A stretch of 64,000 nucleotides of DNA from Rhodococcus rhodnii (GTDB lineage Bacteria > Actinomycetota > Actinomycetes > Mycobacteriales > Pseudonocardiaceae). The notes under the pieces are model-generated. The model searched no databases. It worked only from the letters and a program-made list of their open reading frames with translations, and was not told the origin of the DNA. The position numbers were made by a program, and so were the translations under genes. Below are positions 36,869 through 44,528 of this stretch, one piece after another. Position 1 is the first letter of the stretch. Every line of letters starts with the position of its first letter. The DNA lies in NCBI GenBank assembly GCA_000720375.1, contig JOAA01000032.1, forward strand, positions 170,244-234,243, read 5' to 3'.

Positions 36869-37747
36869 ATGGCTGGGACGACAGTGCGCACGGTGGCCGA
36901 TCGGTTGACGAGCCTTGGCATGGTGACGCCAGAGAAGGCGGCCGCGGTGCTGGCGGGCATTGCCGAGTGGAACGCCGAACACCTCGACGAGGACCTGGAC
37001 GAACGCGATCTGATCGGCTGGCTGCCCGAGTTCGGCGTGGCTATCTCGGTACACGGCGAAGACGTGGACTTCGTCGAGGACTACTACCGCTACGTGCTGG
37101 AGGAAGAGGTGGCGGCCGTGACGGGAGGCGCGGTGGTCGTCTCCGACGTCGCGCTTCTGCGTGGCGAGAGCGGCTTCGACAAACTGCACTTCCGCCGCAA
37201 CGGGGAGTCCGTGTGGTGGTACATGGAGCACCTGTCCGAGGACTATGCGGACCAGGGGGCGGTGATGGAGCAGATCGGTGATGTCGACCCCGGCGGTGAT
37301 GATCCCCGCACGTTCCGTCTGATCGAGCGGTCCGAGAAGGTCGGCTGCGACGACGATGTCTACGTACTCGCGACACCCGAGCAGGCCATGACACTCCGGG
37401 ACGAGTTCGGCCTCGATTTCTACGACTTGGACGTGGCGTTCCCACTGCGTGGGGCGGCGCCGACTGCCGAACCGGAGACCGTGGAGTGGTACATGCAGGA
37501 CGACCGCCGCACGATGACCGAACCGGCCAGGGCGTTCCTGGACCTTTGGTTGTCCGAAATGGACTCGGCGCTTAGCGCTTGGCGGGTTCGGTTTCTGCCG
37601 GGGATTTCGCTTTTGACTTCTCACTCGGCTCGCTGGCTGCGTTGGAACCGCTGGTCACTTCGCGGTTCTCCAGTTGGGCGGAGGTGGAGGCGGCGGCTGA
37701 TGATCCGTTTGTGGTGGGTTCGGTCCGGTATGTCGGCGAGACTTTGA
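36869..37747 (+). CDS. Unknown protein, N-terminal part of a probable frameshifted gene
   Basis: Starts MAGTTVRTVADRLTSLGMVTPEKAAAVLAGIAEWN. Acidic, with FGVAISVHGEDVDFVEDYYRY and FGLDFYDLDVAFPLRG. The reading is sensible to about 37575 (LDLWLSEMDSALSAWR); after that it becomes Arg/Trp-rich and out of character, while another frame (37579-38004) becomes coding-like. The intact product was probably about 375 residues. No domain recognised. Either a real frameshift or a sequence error. Confidence 0.55.
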   Translation: MAGTTVRTVADRLTSLGMVTPEKAAAVLAGIAEWNAEHLDEDLDERDLIGWLPEFGVAISVHGEDVDFVEDYYRYVLEEEVAAVTGGAVVVSDVALLRGESGFDKLHFRRNGESVWWYMEHLSEDYADQGAVMEQIGDVDPGGDDPRTFRLIERSEKVGCDDDVYVLATPEQAMTLRDEFGLDFYDLDVAFPLRGAAPTAEPETVEWYMQDDRRTMTEPARAFLDLWLSEMDSALSAWRVRFLPGISLLTSHSARWLRWNRWSLRGSPVGRRWRRRLMIRLWWVRSGMSARL

Positions 37748-38004
37748 TCCGGAATGGTCCTGGGCATTGGTATTACCGGGACTTGATCGATACTTTGTGG
37801 GACAAGGTTCCTATGATCCGGTCCAACACTCCGTCGGCTTTCGGGGCAAGCGTGATCCCGGTGCACGAGATCGGCAAGCTCGCCGCTGAGAGGGAGCCTG
37901 GCACCCTTGCGGCTGCGATCGAGCCACTGCACAGTGCGGCGAGGAGCTATGCCGATGCACAGCGGAGGTTGGCCGAGGCGCTTGAGGCGGAGATGGATGG
38001 CTGA
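37579..38004 (+). CDS. Unknown protein, C-terminal part of the frameshifted gene
   Basis: The frame reads AGDFAFDFSLGSLAALEPLVTSRFSSWAEVEAAADDPFVVGSVRYVGETL, GPGHWYYRDLIDTLWDKVPMI, and ends ALEAEMDG at a TGA inside a GGCTGA triplet repeat. There is no good ribosome site at the TTG 37579, and it continues the upstream protein after a one-base shift near 37575-37600. Function unknown. Confidence 0.5.
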   Translation: MAGSVSAGDFAFDFSLGSLAALEPLVTSRFSSWAEVEAAADDPFVVGSVRYVGETLIRNGPGHWYYRDLIDTLWDKVPMIRSNTPSAFGASVIPVHEIGKLAAEREPGTLAAAIEPLHSAARSYADAQRRLAEALEAEMDG

Positions 38005-38016
38005 GGCTGAGGCTGA
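37999..38016 (+). repeat. GGCTGA hexamer repeat (three units)
   Basis: Three exact GGCTGA units; the first contains the stop codon of the preceding frame. It marks the start of a long repeat-rich tract. Confidence 0.7.
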
Positions 38017-38064
38017 GGCGAGTGCAGGGTTCGACCGGGAGGACGTGCTGCGAGCGCTGACATC

Positions 38065-38275
38065 GAATGCTGAATTCAGAGTGCTGAGTGCGGAGTGCAG
38101 CGGCGGAGTTCTGAGTTCTGAGTGCTTAGTGCAGGATCGCCTTGAGGGCTCTGAATGCTGAATGCAGAGTGCAGAGTGCAGAGTCAGCGTGCTGAGCGGG
38201 CTTCGGGGCGCTGAATGCTGAACTCTGAATACAGAGTGCAGGGTGTGTGCGCTGTGCATCGAATTCTGAATGCAG
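38065..38275. repeat. Degenerate heptamer array (TGCAGAG / TGAATGC type)
   Basis: About 210 nt made of imperfect 7-nt units: CTGAATGCTGAATGC, TGCAGAGTGCAGAGTGCAGAG and TTCTGAGTTCTGAG occur. It has lower GC than its flanks. Frames through it give only Ser/His/Leu-rich repeats and are not taken as genes. Confidence 0.75.
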
Positions 38276-38310
38276 GCGCCCGTTCATGGTGGCGTGCAGG
38301 CAGACGCCGC

Positions 38311-38510
38311 AGGGTGGCCAGGTGGGAAGGTCGGGGGGATGGTCAAGCGGGTGATCAGGCGGGTTAAGCGGAAGGTCCGGAGCGAGGGCCCTGCGGGATG
38401 GCTCGGCGGGACGGCCAGGCGAGATGGTCGGATGAGCGGTCAGGCGGGGTAAGCGGGAGGGCCAAGCGGGAACGTCGGCGGGAGGGTCCGGCGGGAAGGT
38501 TCCGCAAGGA
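38311..38510. repeat. G-rich minisatellite (GGCGGGANGGTC-like, about 11-13 nt)
   Basis: About 200 nt of degenerate units such as GGTGGGAAGGTC, GGCGGGACGGCC, GGCGAGATGGTC and GGCGGGAGGGTC. Strong G bias on the plus strand. Not coding. It lies 165 nt before the start of the next gene. Confidence 0.72.
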
Positions 38511-38675
38511 GGGGCAGACGAAAACCCTGCGCCGCCGCCTGACCAGGCGATTGTCCGGCGCGGCAGAACAACCCTGAGGGAATGGGCTGACCGGCAGAAC
38601 TGGCACTGATAATCTCCGGCCAAACCGCCTGATGCCCGGCAACGAATCCGCTGTGGCACAGGCGGAGGAGGGGCG

Positions 38676-41030
38676 TTGAGTGGTTTAGCACGCGTCGGGT
38701 TGGCGGTCGCGGCGGCATTGTTGCTGGGTGTGATCGTGGTGATCGGTTCGGACGACGGCGAGCCCGCGCGTGACGTGCGGCTGTTGTCCGGTGCTGCGTG
38801 GCTGACGTCGTCGAAGGTTGGTCAGGTGACGTTGCTGGACGGCAGCAACGTCGAGGTCGCCGCCCAGGTACAGGTCGCCCCCGCGGGCAACAGTCTTGAA
38901 GTGGCGCAACAGGGTTCGACCGCGTACGCCGTCGATCAAACGGCCGGGACCGTGCGCCGGGTCGACGGCGGCACGTTCGACCTCAGTGCGCCCCAGTCGC
39001 CGATTCCCGACGCGGCCGCTGGTCTCACCGCCGTACCCAGCCGTGATGTTGTGTACACAGTGGACAAACGGCGGGGCATGCTTGCCTACACCGACCCCAA
39101 GAATCTTGTCCCACGCGGTGACGCTGTTACGTTCGCGGCGGGAACGGCCACGATTGACGGCAACGGCACGTTGTGGGCGATCGACGCGCGTACCGGTGAC
39201 CTGTCCCATGTGCGGGAGGGGAAACTCAGCATCCGGCGCCAGGTGGCCCAGCCCGGCAACTCCGAGCTGGTCATGGTCAACGGGCGTCCGGTGGTCGTGG
39301 ATATCGCTGGGCGTAAGGCAATCAGCATCGACAGTGACACCGGGCGGCCGGCCGACCCGATCGAGCTTCCCATCGGCGGCACGGAAACCGTGCAGGTTTC
39401 CGGATCGCGGCATGACGATCGGCTGTATGTGGTGCTCAGCCGTGGTTTGCTGAACGTGTGCGACCTTGCCGCCGGTGACTGCGGCAAGGCCATTTCGTTG
39501 AGTGAAGGCAACGCGTTCGGACCCGCCGTCGAGTCGGGTAACCAGGTTTTCGTACCGGACTACACGACCGGGCAGGTCTGGATCATCGACATGCAGCGGT
39601 CCCGCGTGATCGCCAAACCGACCGTGCTCACACCGGGTGTCCGGTTCGAACTGCTGGTCCGCGACGGGGTCGTGTTCTACAACGACACGAACTCCGAACG
39701 TGCAGGCGTGATCCAGCTCGACGGGACGGTCATCAACGCGGCCAAATACGATGCCACGAACCCGGCTCGTGGGTTGAACGGCTCGGTCACGCCTTCCGAG
39801 CCGCCCCGGCAAACCGGCTCCAGCCAGGCTGTTCCTCCATCGCGTGGTGCTTCTGTCGTGCCTTCCCAGGTCGCCCGACAGACATCCGTTGGCCAAGTGC
39901 CGCCCGGTCAACCGGACGTGCCTGATCTCACTGACCTGCCAACGCCGCTCGCCTCCGGATCGTCGTCGCCTCGGCCATCGTCCGTCGCCAGTGATCCGCC
40001 ATCCACAAGCAGTACGCCGCCTCCCACACCTGCTGAGCCGCGGCTTGAGATCACGATGAGCACCACGACACCGACGGCGAACCAGACGGTCACGTTGCGG
40101 GTCAACAACCTCAACGGCGACCAGCCTGTCAGTGCACAGTGGACATTCGGGGACGGCGGCACCGGCGGTGGGACGACCACGACCCACCAGTGGACCACGG
40201 CTGGTTCCTACCTGATCACAGTGACCGCGACGTTGCCCGATGGGCGACAGGCGCCGACTTCGGTCAACGTCAACGTGTCCGCGGTGCCTACTGTTCGGCT
40301 CGCTGTCAGCATTCCCGGTGGTGGCGGGAGCGTGAGCGGCGGCGGGATCAACTGTCCATCGACGTGTTCGGTGGACCTGCAGCCGCACACTCAGGTGACG
40401 CTGACCGCGCAGCCCGACGCGACTCATCAGCTCGGCAACTGGGGCGGGGCCTGCGCGGGGAGTTCAGGGGCTTCGTGTGATGTCACCGTGGACACCGCGA
40501 AGAACGTCACGTACACCTTCGAGTCCCGGCCGGTCCCGCAGGCGACGCTCACCATCGCTTCGCCTACCGGCGGGCGGATTCTCATCGGTGGTGGAGGTGC
40601 TTGCCCGTCGACCTGCTCGGTGACCCGCAACGCGGGAACGCCGATCCAGCTCACCGCCGAACCCGCGAACGATCGGACGTTCACCAGCTGGGGCGGGGCC
40701 TGTGCCGGTCAGGGCGCCACGTGCTCGTTGACCATGACCGGGCAGCAAAGCGTCTCGGCCACCTTCACGCTGATCGACCCACCTGTGATCACCAAGCTGG
40801 AATGCGGATCGCTGGGGCGCGGCACTTTTCAGTGCGAGCTGGCCACAACGCCAGCGCAGGTGCAGGTCCGGTGGGTCGTCGACGGTGTCGCGGTTCCCGA
40901 CGAGAACGACAGCAAGTTCATGACTCACCGGTGCGGATCCGACAACCAGGCAAGCATCACCGTCACGGTGACGAACGCTCGTGCGTCGGTCAGTCGCGAC
41001 AGCGGTTCGAGGTGTGAGACGGGGAGCTGA
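38676..41030 (+). CDS. Surface protein: beta-propeller, PKD and InlB-B-like repeats
   Basis: A 784-residue exported protein starting at TTG after GGAGGAGGGGCG. One N-terminal membrane helix (about 5-25); a propeller-like domain (about 30-370) with repeating strands such as VVYTVDKRRGML and LYVVLSRGLLNVCDL; a Pro/Ser/Thr-rich linker (375-460); a PKD domain (SAQWTFGDGG..., 465-545); two homologous repeats with CPSTCSV and NWGGACAG/SWGGACAG, like divergent InlB B-repeats (about 550-705); and a C-terminal Ig-like part with cysteines. Likely membrane-anchored, outside the cell, binding a polymer or protein. No catalytic motif seen. Confidence 0.82.
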   Translation: MSGLARVGLAVAAALLLGVIVVIGSDDGEPARDVRLLSGAAWLTSSKVGQVTLLDGSNVEVAAQVQVAPAGNSLEVAQQGSTAYAVDQTAGTVRRVDGGTFDLSAPQSPIPDAAAGLTAVPSRDVVYTVDKRRGMLAYTDPKNLVPRGDAVTFAAGTATIDGNGTLWAIDARTGDLSHVREGKLSIRRQVAQPGNSELVMVNGRPVVVDIAGRKAISIDSDTGRPADPIELPIGGTETVQVSGSRHDDRLYVVLSRGLLNVCDLAAGDCGKAISLSEGNAFGPAVESGNQVFVPDYTTGQVWIIDMQRSRVIAKPTVLTPGVRFELLVRDGVVFYNDTNSERAGVIQLDGTVINAAKYDATNPARGLNGSVTPSEPPRQTGSSQAVPPSRGASVVPSQVARQTSVGQVPPGQPDVPDLTDLPTPLASGSSSPRPSSVASDPPSTSSTPPPTPAEPRLEITMSTTTPTANQTVTLRVNNLNGDQPVSAQWTFGDGGTGGGTTTTHQWTTAGSYLITVTATLPDGRQAPTSVNVNVSAVPTVRLAVSIPGGGGSVSGGGINCPSTCSVDLQPHTQVTLTAQPDATHQLGNWGGACAGSSGASCDVTVDTAKNVTYTFESRPVPQATLTIASPTGGRILIGGGGACPSTCSVTRNAGTPIQLTAEPANDRTFTSWGGACAGQGATCSLTMTGQQSVSATFTLIDPPVITKLECGSLGRGTFQCELATTPAQVQVRWVVDGVAVPDENDSKFMTHRCGSDNQASITVTVTNARASVSRDSGSRCETGS

Positions 41031-41520
41031 GCCGGAACTCGGCCAGGTTCTCGAACTTCGGTCCTCGTGGGCTGGACCGGTCCGCGACGAGGTGCACTGT
41101 CGAAGCGTGCCAGGTCCCGGAAACCGGTTCTCCGGCGAGGGTTTTCGGGACCTTCCCGCGGGCGATGACGATGTCCGCCTGGAACGGCTGGGGATGGGTC
41201 ACCGGGACGAGGGAAATCGTCGCGTCGAAGACCGTGGCGGCCAGGTCGTCCAGGCCCGCCACGGGAATTCCCAGCCATTGACCGCCCAGCATCCTGGTGT
41301 GCGGGCCAAGGACACAGGTGGCCTCTTCGGCGTCTTCGAGTTGCGCTCCGAGTGCTTCGGTCAGATCGGCGACCACGTCCGCGGGCACATGCCCGAGCGG
41401 GCGCAGTTTCACCATCCACTGCTCAGGTGATGCCCATGCCGGGCCCGCCGGCCGTGGCAGCTTTCGCACCGTCGCCACTATTCGTGGCGGCGGCCAGATC
41501 GCTATGGCCAGTCTTGTCAT
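40990..41520 (-). CDS. 2'-5' RNA ligase/2H-phosphoesterase-like protein, motifs lost
   Basis: A 176-residue protein of the 2H fold: MTRLAIAIWPPPRIVATVRKL, then EQWMVKLRPLGHVP where an active member has the first HxT, and PFQADIVIARGK where the second HxT should be. Both catalytic His and Thr are replaced, so it is probably not a phosphodiesterase or ligase. It might bind a nucleotide or RNA. Its end overlaps the convergent surface-protein gene by 41 nt. Confidence 0.72.
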   Translation of the reverse strand: MTRLAIAIWPPPRIVATVRKLPRPAGPAWASPEQWMVKLRPLGHVPADVVADLTEALGAQLEDAEEATCVLGPHTRMLGGQWLGIPVAGLDDLAATVFDATISLVPVTHPQPFQADIVIARGKVPKTLAGEPVSGTWHASTVHLVADRSSPRGPKFENLAEFRLSSPSHTSNRCRD

Positions 41521-41523
41521 TGA

Positions 41524-41829
41524 TCACCAGCTCGACTTGCGGACCCCGGGCAACTCCCCATTGTGGACCATTTCCCGCAGCCGGACACGGGACAAGCCGA
41601 AAGCGCGAAAATACCCCCGAGGACGTCCGTCGACCGCGTCCCGGTTTCGCAGCCGCGTGGCACTCGCGTTCCGCGGCTGCTTTTGCAGCTCAGCCCACGC
41701 GGCGGCCCGTGCCTCCTCGGATGAGGACGGCGACCGCAGGATCTCCTTCAACTCGGCCCGCCGCTCGGCGTACCGGGCGACGACCTCCCTGCGCTGCGCG
41801 TCCCTGGCGATCTTCGACTTCTTGGCCAC
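41524..41829 (-). CDS. rpsN: 30S ribosomal protein S14, zinc-free paralog
   Basis: A 101-residue S14 of the long, Cys-free type: [28 protein letters not shown] and the C-terminal [34 protein letters not shown]. No zinc-ribbon cysteines. GTG start 41829 follows AGGAGGTCGGT. It replaces the zinc-bearing form when zinc is scarce; divergent to L31/L32 across a Zur-like dyad. Confidence 0.95.
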   Translation of the reverse strand: MAKKSKIARDAQRREVVARYAERRAELKEILRSPSSSEEARAAAWAELQKQPRNASATRLRNRDAVDGRPRGYFRAFGLSRVRLREMVHNGELPGVRKSSW

Positions 41830-41843
41830 ACCGACCTCCTGAA

Positions 41844-41862
41844 AACGACAACCGTTGTCGTT
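41844..41862. promoter_or_regulatory. Zur-type operator
   Basis: AACGACAA-CCG-TTGTCGTT, a perfect 8-nt-arm dyad in the 51-nt gap between rpsN and rpmE. It resembles actinobacterial Zur boxes and both flanking genes encode Cys-free ribosomal proteins that Zur represses in other actinobacteria. Zur itself is not in the window. Confidence 0.75.
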
Positions 41863-41867
41863 AAGCG

Positions 41868-41881
41868 TATACTTCCCGCCA
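41868..41881 (+). promoter_or_regulatory. -10 box and leaderless start of rpmE
   Basis: TATACT at 41868-41873 ends 7 nt before the ATG at 41881, so transcription would begin at or next to the A of the start codon. No ribosome site is present. The Zur dyad covers the -35 region. Confidence 0.6.
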
Positions 41882-42132
41882 TGAAGCCAGGCATCCACCC
41901 CGACTACCATCCGGTGGTCATCCAGGACAGCTCCACCGGCAAGTCCTTTCTGACCAGGTCAACGGCCACATCCACGAAGACGATCGAGTGGGAGGACGGC
42001 AACACCTATCCGCTGATCGTGGTCGACGTGACCGCCGACTCGCACCCGTTCTGGACCGGCAAGCAGCGGCTCGTCGACAGCGCGGGCCGCGTCGAGAAGT
42101 TCCGTCAGCGCTACGGCGACAGGAGGCGTTGA
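41881..42132 (+). CDS. rpmE2: 50S ribosomal protein L31 type B
   Basis: An 83-residue L31 of the B type: [65 protein letters not shown]. It lacks the zinc cysteines. Its stop overlaps the L32 start by 1 nt (TGATG). The start is likely leaderless and under Zur control. Confidence 0.96.
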   Translation: MKPGIHPDYHPVVIQDSSTGKSFLTRSTATSTKTIEWEDGNTYPLIVVDVTADSHPFWTGKQRLVDSAGRVEKFRQRYGDRRR

Positions 42133-42296
42133 TGGCCGTCCCCAAGCGCAAGAAGTCCCGCAGCAACACCAGGCACAGGCGCGCGCAATGGAAGGCGAGC
42201 GCCCCCGAGTTGGTCGAGGTCACCACTCCCGATGGCCGAAAACTGTCGGTTCCCCGTCGGTTTTTTCAGGCGTATCGGCGTGGCCTGGTCAATTAA
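42132..42296 (+). CDS. rpmF: 50S ribosomal protein L32, zinc-free
   Basis: A 54-residue L32: [20 protein letters not shown] followed by [24 protein letters not shown]. The C-terminal Cys ligands of the zinc form are missing. Translationally coupled to L31 by TGATG with AGGAGG ahead. Confidence 0.95.
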   Translation: MAVPKRKKSRSNTRHRRAQWKASAPELVEVTTPDGRKLSVPRRFFQAYRRGLVN

Positions 42297-42412
42297 CTCT
42301 GCGCAGCTGTCGATTCACTGTCGCACTTAACGCGGTTTTTGCTTCGCGGGTTTTTCGGTCTTTCCTGCTGCAATAGTGATCCTGAGCGTGAAATCACGGA
42401 AGGGATCAGCAG

Positions 42413-42643
42413 ATGAGGAAGAGGACCGTTGGACTGCTCGTTGCTGGAGCGGCCGTGATGGCGGGAACCGTCGGCGGCGTCGCATGGGCGAGCACCGCCG
42501 ACGAGCCCACGCCGAGCGTGCGGATCGTTCAGCAGGAGCAGCCCGCGCAGCCGGATCAGCAGCAGCCGCAGCAGGACCAGCCCCAGCGTGACTGCCCGGA
42601 GAAGAACGGCGGCAACGCGGCGCCGAGCGCGGAGACCCTGTGA
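42413..42643 (+). CDS. Small secreted Gln/Pro-rich protein
   Basis: A 76-residue protein: MRKRTVGLLVAGAAVMAGTV...AWAS is a signal peptide with likely cleavage after AWA. The short mature part is rich in Gln, Pro and Asp (QQEQPAQPDQQQPQQDQPQ) with one Cys. The ATG follows AAGGGA, and the stop overlaps the moxR GTG start by 4 nt, so it is the first gene of the MoxR operon. No known family. Confidence 0.72.
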   Translation: MRKRTVGLLVAGAAVMAGTVGGVAWASTADEPTPSVRIVQQEQPAQPDQQQPQQDQPQRDCPEKNGGNAAPSAETL

Positions 42644-43620
42644 CGACGGTGTCCACTGCCGGGCCGCTCGAGCAGACCCTGTTCGAGGTCAAGCGAATGA
42701 TCGTCGGGCAGGACCGGCTGGTCGAGCGGCTCGTCGTCGCATTGCTCGCCGACGGGCACTGTTTGCTCGAAGGTATGCCCGGCGTCGCGAAAACCCTTGC
42801 GGCGCAGACACTCGCCACGGCTGCGGGCGGGTCGTTCGCCCGGATCCAGTTCACCCCGGACCTGGTGCCCTCGGACATCGTGGGCACCAGGATCTACCGT
42901 GCCTCCCGCGAGGAGTTCGACGTCGAACTCGGCCCGATCATGGCGAATGTCGTGGTCGCGGACGAGATCAACCGCGCGCCCGCGCGTGTCCAGTCGGCGC
43001 TGCTGGAGGCCATGGCCGAACGCCAGGTCTCCATCGGCGACCACTCCTACCAGGTGCCGAAGCCGTTCCTGGTGCTGGCCACGCAGAATCCCATTGAGTC
43101 CGAAGGGGTCTACGCGCTGCCGGAGGCTCAACGGGACCGGTTCCTGATGAAGGTGATCGTCGACTACCCGACCGAGTCGGACGAGCTGGCGATCCTGTAC
43201 CGGATGGGCGTGCGCAGGCCCGTGCCGCGCAAGGTGCTCGACCCGCAGACCCTTCTCGGGCTGCAGGAGCAGGTCAAGGACGTCTACATCCACCACGCTC
43301 TGGCCGAGTACATCGTCCGGCTCGTGCTCACCTCGCGTCAGCCGGAACGGGTCGGGCTCGCCGACAAGATCGCTTTCGGTGGCAGTCCACGCGCGACTCT
43401 CGGTCTGGCCGCTGCCGCACGGGCTCTCGCGTTGTTGCGCGGGCGTGATTACGTGCTGCCGGCGGACATCCAGGAGCTGGTTGTCGACGTTCTGGCACAT
43501 CGCCTTGTGCTGACGTTCGACGCGCTGGCCGACGGTGTCTCCGCGGAGTCCGTGGTCCGGCACATCGTTGCCAGCGTGCCGGTTCCGCAGATCACGCCGA
43601 TGCAGGCGAGCGTGGCATGA
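42640..43620 (+). CDS. MoxR family AAA+ ATPase
   Basis: A 326-residue MoxR chaperone-like ATPase. Walker A GMPGVAKTLA, Walker B VVVADEINRAP, sensor 1 VLATQNPIESEGVY, then PEAQRDRF and the C-terminal helical lid (FGGSPRATLGLAAAARALALLRGRDYV). GTG start. Acts with the DUF58 and VWA proteins downstream, with which it overlaps by 4 nt. MoxR proteins mature or activate envelope or metal-dependent complexes. Confidence 0.95.
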   Translation: MTTVSTAGPLEQTLFEVKRMIVGQDRLVERLVVALLADGHCLLEGMPGVAKTLAAQTLATAAGGSFARIQFTPDLVPSDIVGTRIYRASREEFDVELGPIMANVVVADEINRAPARVQSALLEAMAERQVSIGDHSYQVPKPFLVLATQNPIESEGVYALPEAQRDRFLMKVIVDYPTESDELAILYRMGVRRPVPRKVLDPQTLLGLQEQVKDVYIHHALAEYIVRLVLTSRQPERVGLADKIAFGGSPRATLGLAAAARALALLRGRDYVLPADIQELVVDVLAHRLVLTFDALADGVSAESVVRHIVASVPVPQITPMQASVA

Positions 43621-44528
43621 CCAGCGTCAGCCAGCTGATGCCGGATCGCCGGATCCGGCAGCTGGAGCTGACCATCACCCGCAGGCTCGACGGGCTGTTG
43701 CGCGGCGAGTACGCGGGCTTGTTGCCCGGTGCGGGTAGCGAGCTGGCCGGCAGTCGTGAGTACCGGCCGGGTGAAGACGAAGTACGCCGCATGGACTGGG
43801 CGGTGACGGCACGCACTGACATGCCGCACGTCCGGGAAACGGTGGCAGAGCACGAATTGTCCACGCACGTGCTCGTGGATGCCACGCCGAGCATGGACTT
43901 CGGCACCGTCGAGCTGGAGAAACGGGAACTGGCCGTCGCGGCTGTCGCGGCGATCGGATTCCTCACCGCGGGCGCCGGGAATCGGCTCGGCGCCGGCATT
44001 CTCACCAGCGAAGGCGTTCGCCGGTATCCGGCACGGGCAGGCCGTGTGCACCTGATCGGCTTGCTGCGCAAACTGCTCGCGCTGCCGCGTGCGCAGGAAG
44101 GGCGGCAAGTCGCGTTGGCGGACGCGATCCGTGGCCTGCACCGGGCTCTGCGGCGGCGCGCGCTCGTCGTGATCGTCTCGGATTTCCTGGACGAGAGCGA
44201 CTGGGCGCGCGAGATGCGCAGGCTCGGCGCACGGCATCAGGTGATCGCGATCGAGGTGACCGATCCTCGTGAGATGGACCTGCCGGACGTCGGGCTGCTC
44301 ACCGTGGTCGATCCCGAGACCGGCAGGAAACGGGAAATCGCGACCGGCAGCCGTGCGCTGCGGGAGCGGTACGCGGCCGCCGCGGCCGAGCAACGCCGTG
44401 CGGTGCAACAGGGTCTGCGGTCGGCCGGTGCCGCGCACGTGACGCTCAGCACCGGACGGGACTGGGTCGCCGACGTCGTGCGGCACGTGCACGCCCAGCG
44501 TCGGCTGGCTCTGGGAGGCAAGAGATGA
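43617..44528 (+). CDS. DUF58 domain protein
   Basis: A 303-residue DUF58 protein, a VWA-like fold. Typical: LLRGEYAGLLPGAGSELAGSREYRPGEDEVRRMDWAVTART and VLVDATPSMDFG, a degenerate MIDAS. No signal or membrane helix, so cytoplasmic. It is expected to bridge MoxR and its membrane-bound VWA partner. Overlaps both neighbours by 4 nt. Confidence 0.94.
   Translation: MTSVSQLMPDRRIRQLELTITRRLDGLLRGEYAGLLPGAGSELAGSREYRPGEDEVRRMDWAVTARTDMPHVRETVAEHELSTHVLVDATPSMDFGTVELEKRELAVAAVAAIGFLTAGAGNRLGAGILTSEGVRRYPARAGRVHLIGLLRKLLALPRAQEGRQVALADAIRGLHRALRRRALVVIVSDFLDESDWAREMRRLGARHQVIAIEVTDPREMDLPDVGLLTVVDPETGRKREIATGSRALRERYAAAAAEQRRAVQQGLRSAGAAHVTLSTGRDWVADVVRHVHAQRRLALGGKR

Larger units (their letters stand above)
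38005..38675. other. Gene-free repeat tract
   Basis: 671 nt with no gene. It holds the heptamer array and the G-rich minisatellite; the last 160 nt carry the leader and GGAGGAGG ribosome site of the gene at 38676. Confidence 0.6.

Noticed and set aside
37621..38259. Minus-strand open frame with HSALSTLNSA-like repeats
   Set aside because: It is the translation of the heptamer array, not a protein with natural composition.
38685..40427. Minus-strand open frame of about 580 codons
   Set aside because: Opposite the surface protein, whose signal, PKD and repeats are recognisable.
42330..42360. Possible terminator after rpmF
   Set aside because: CGCGG and T-runs are present, but no stem longer than about 4-5 bp can be formed with confidence.
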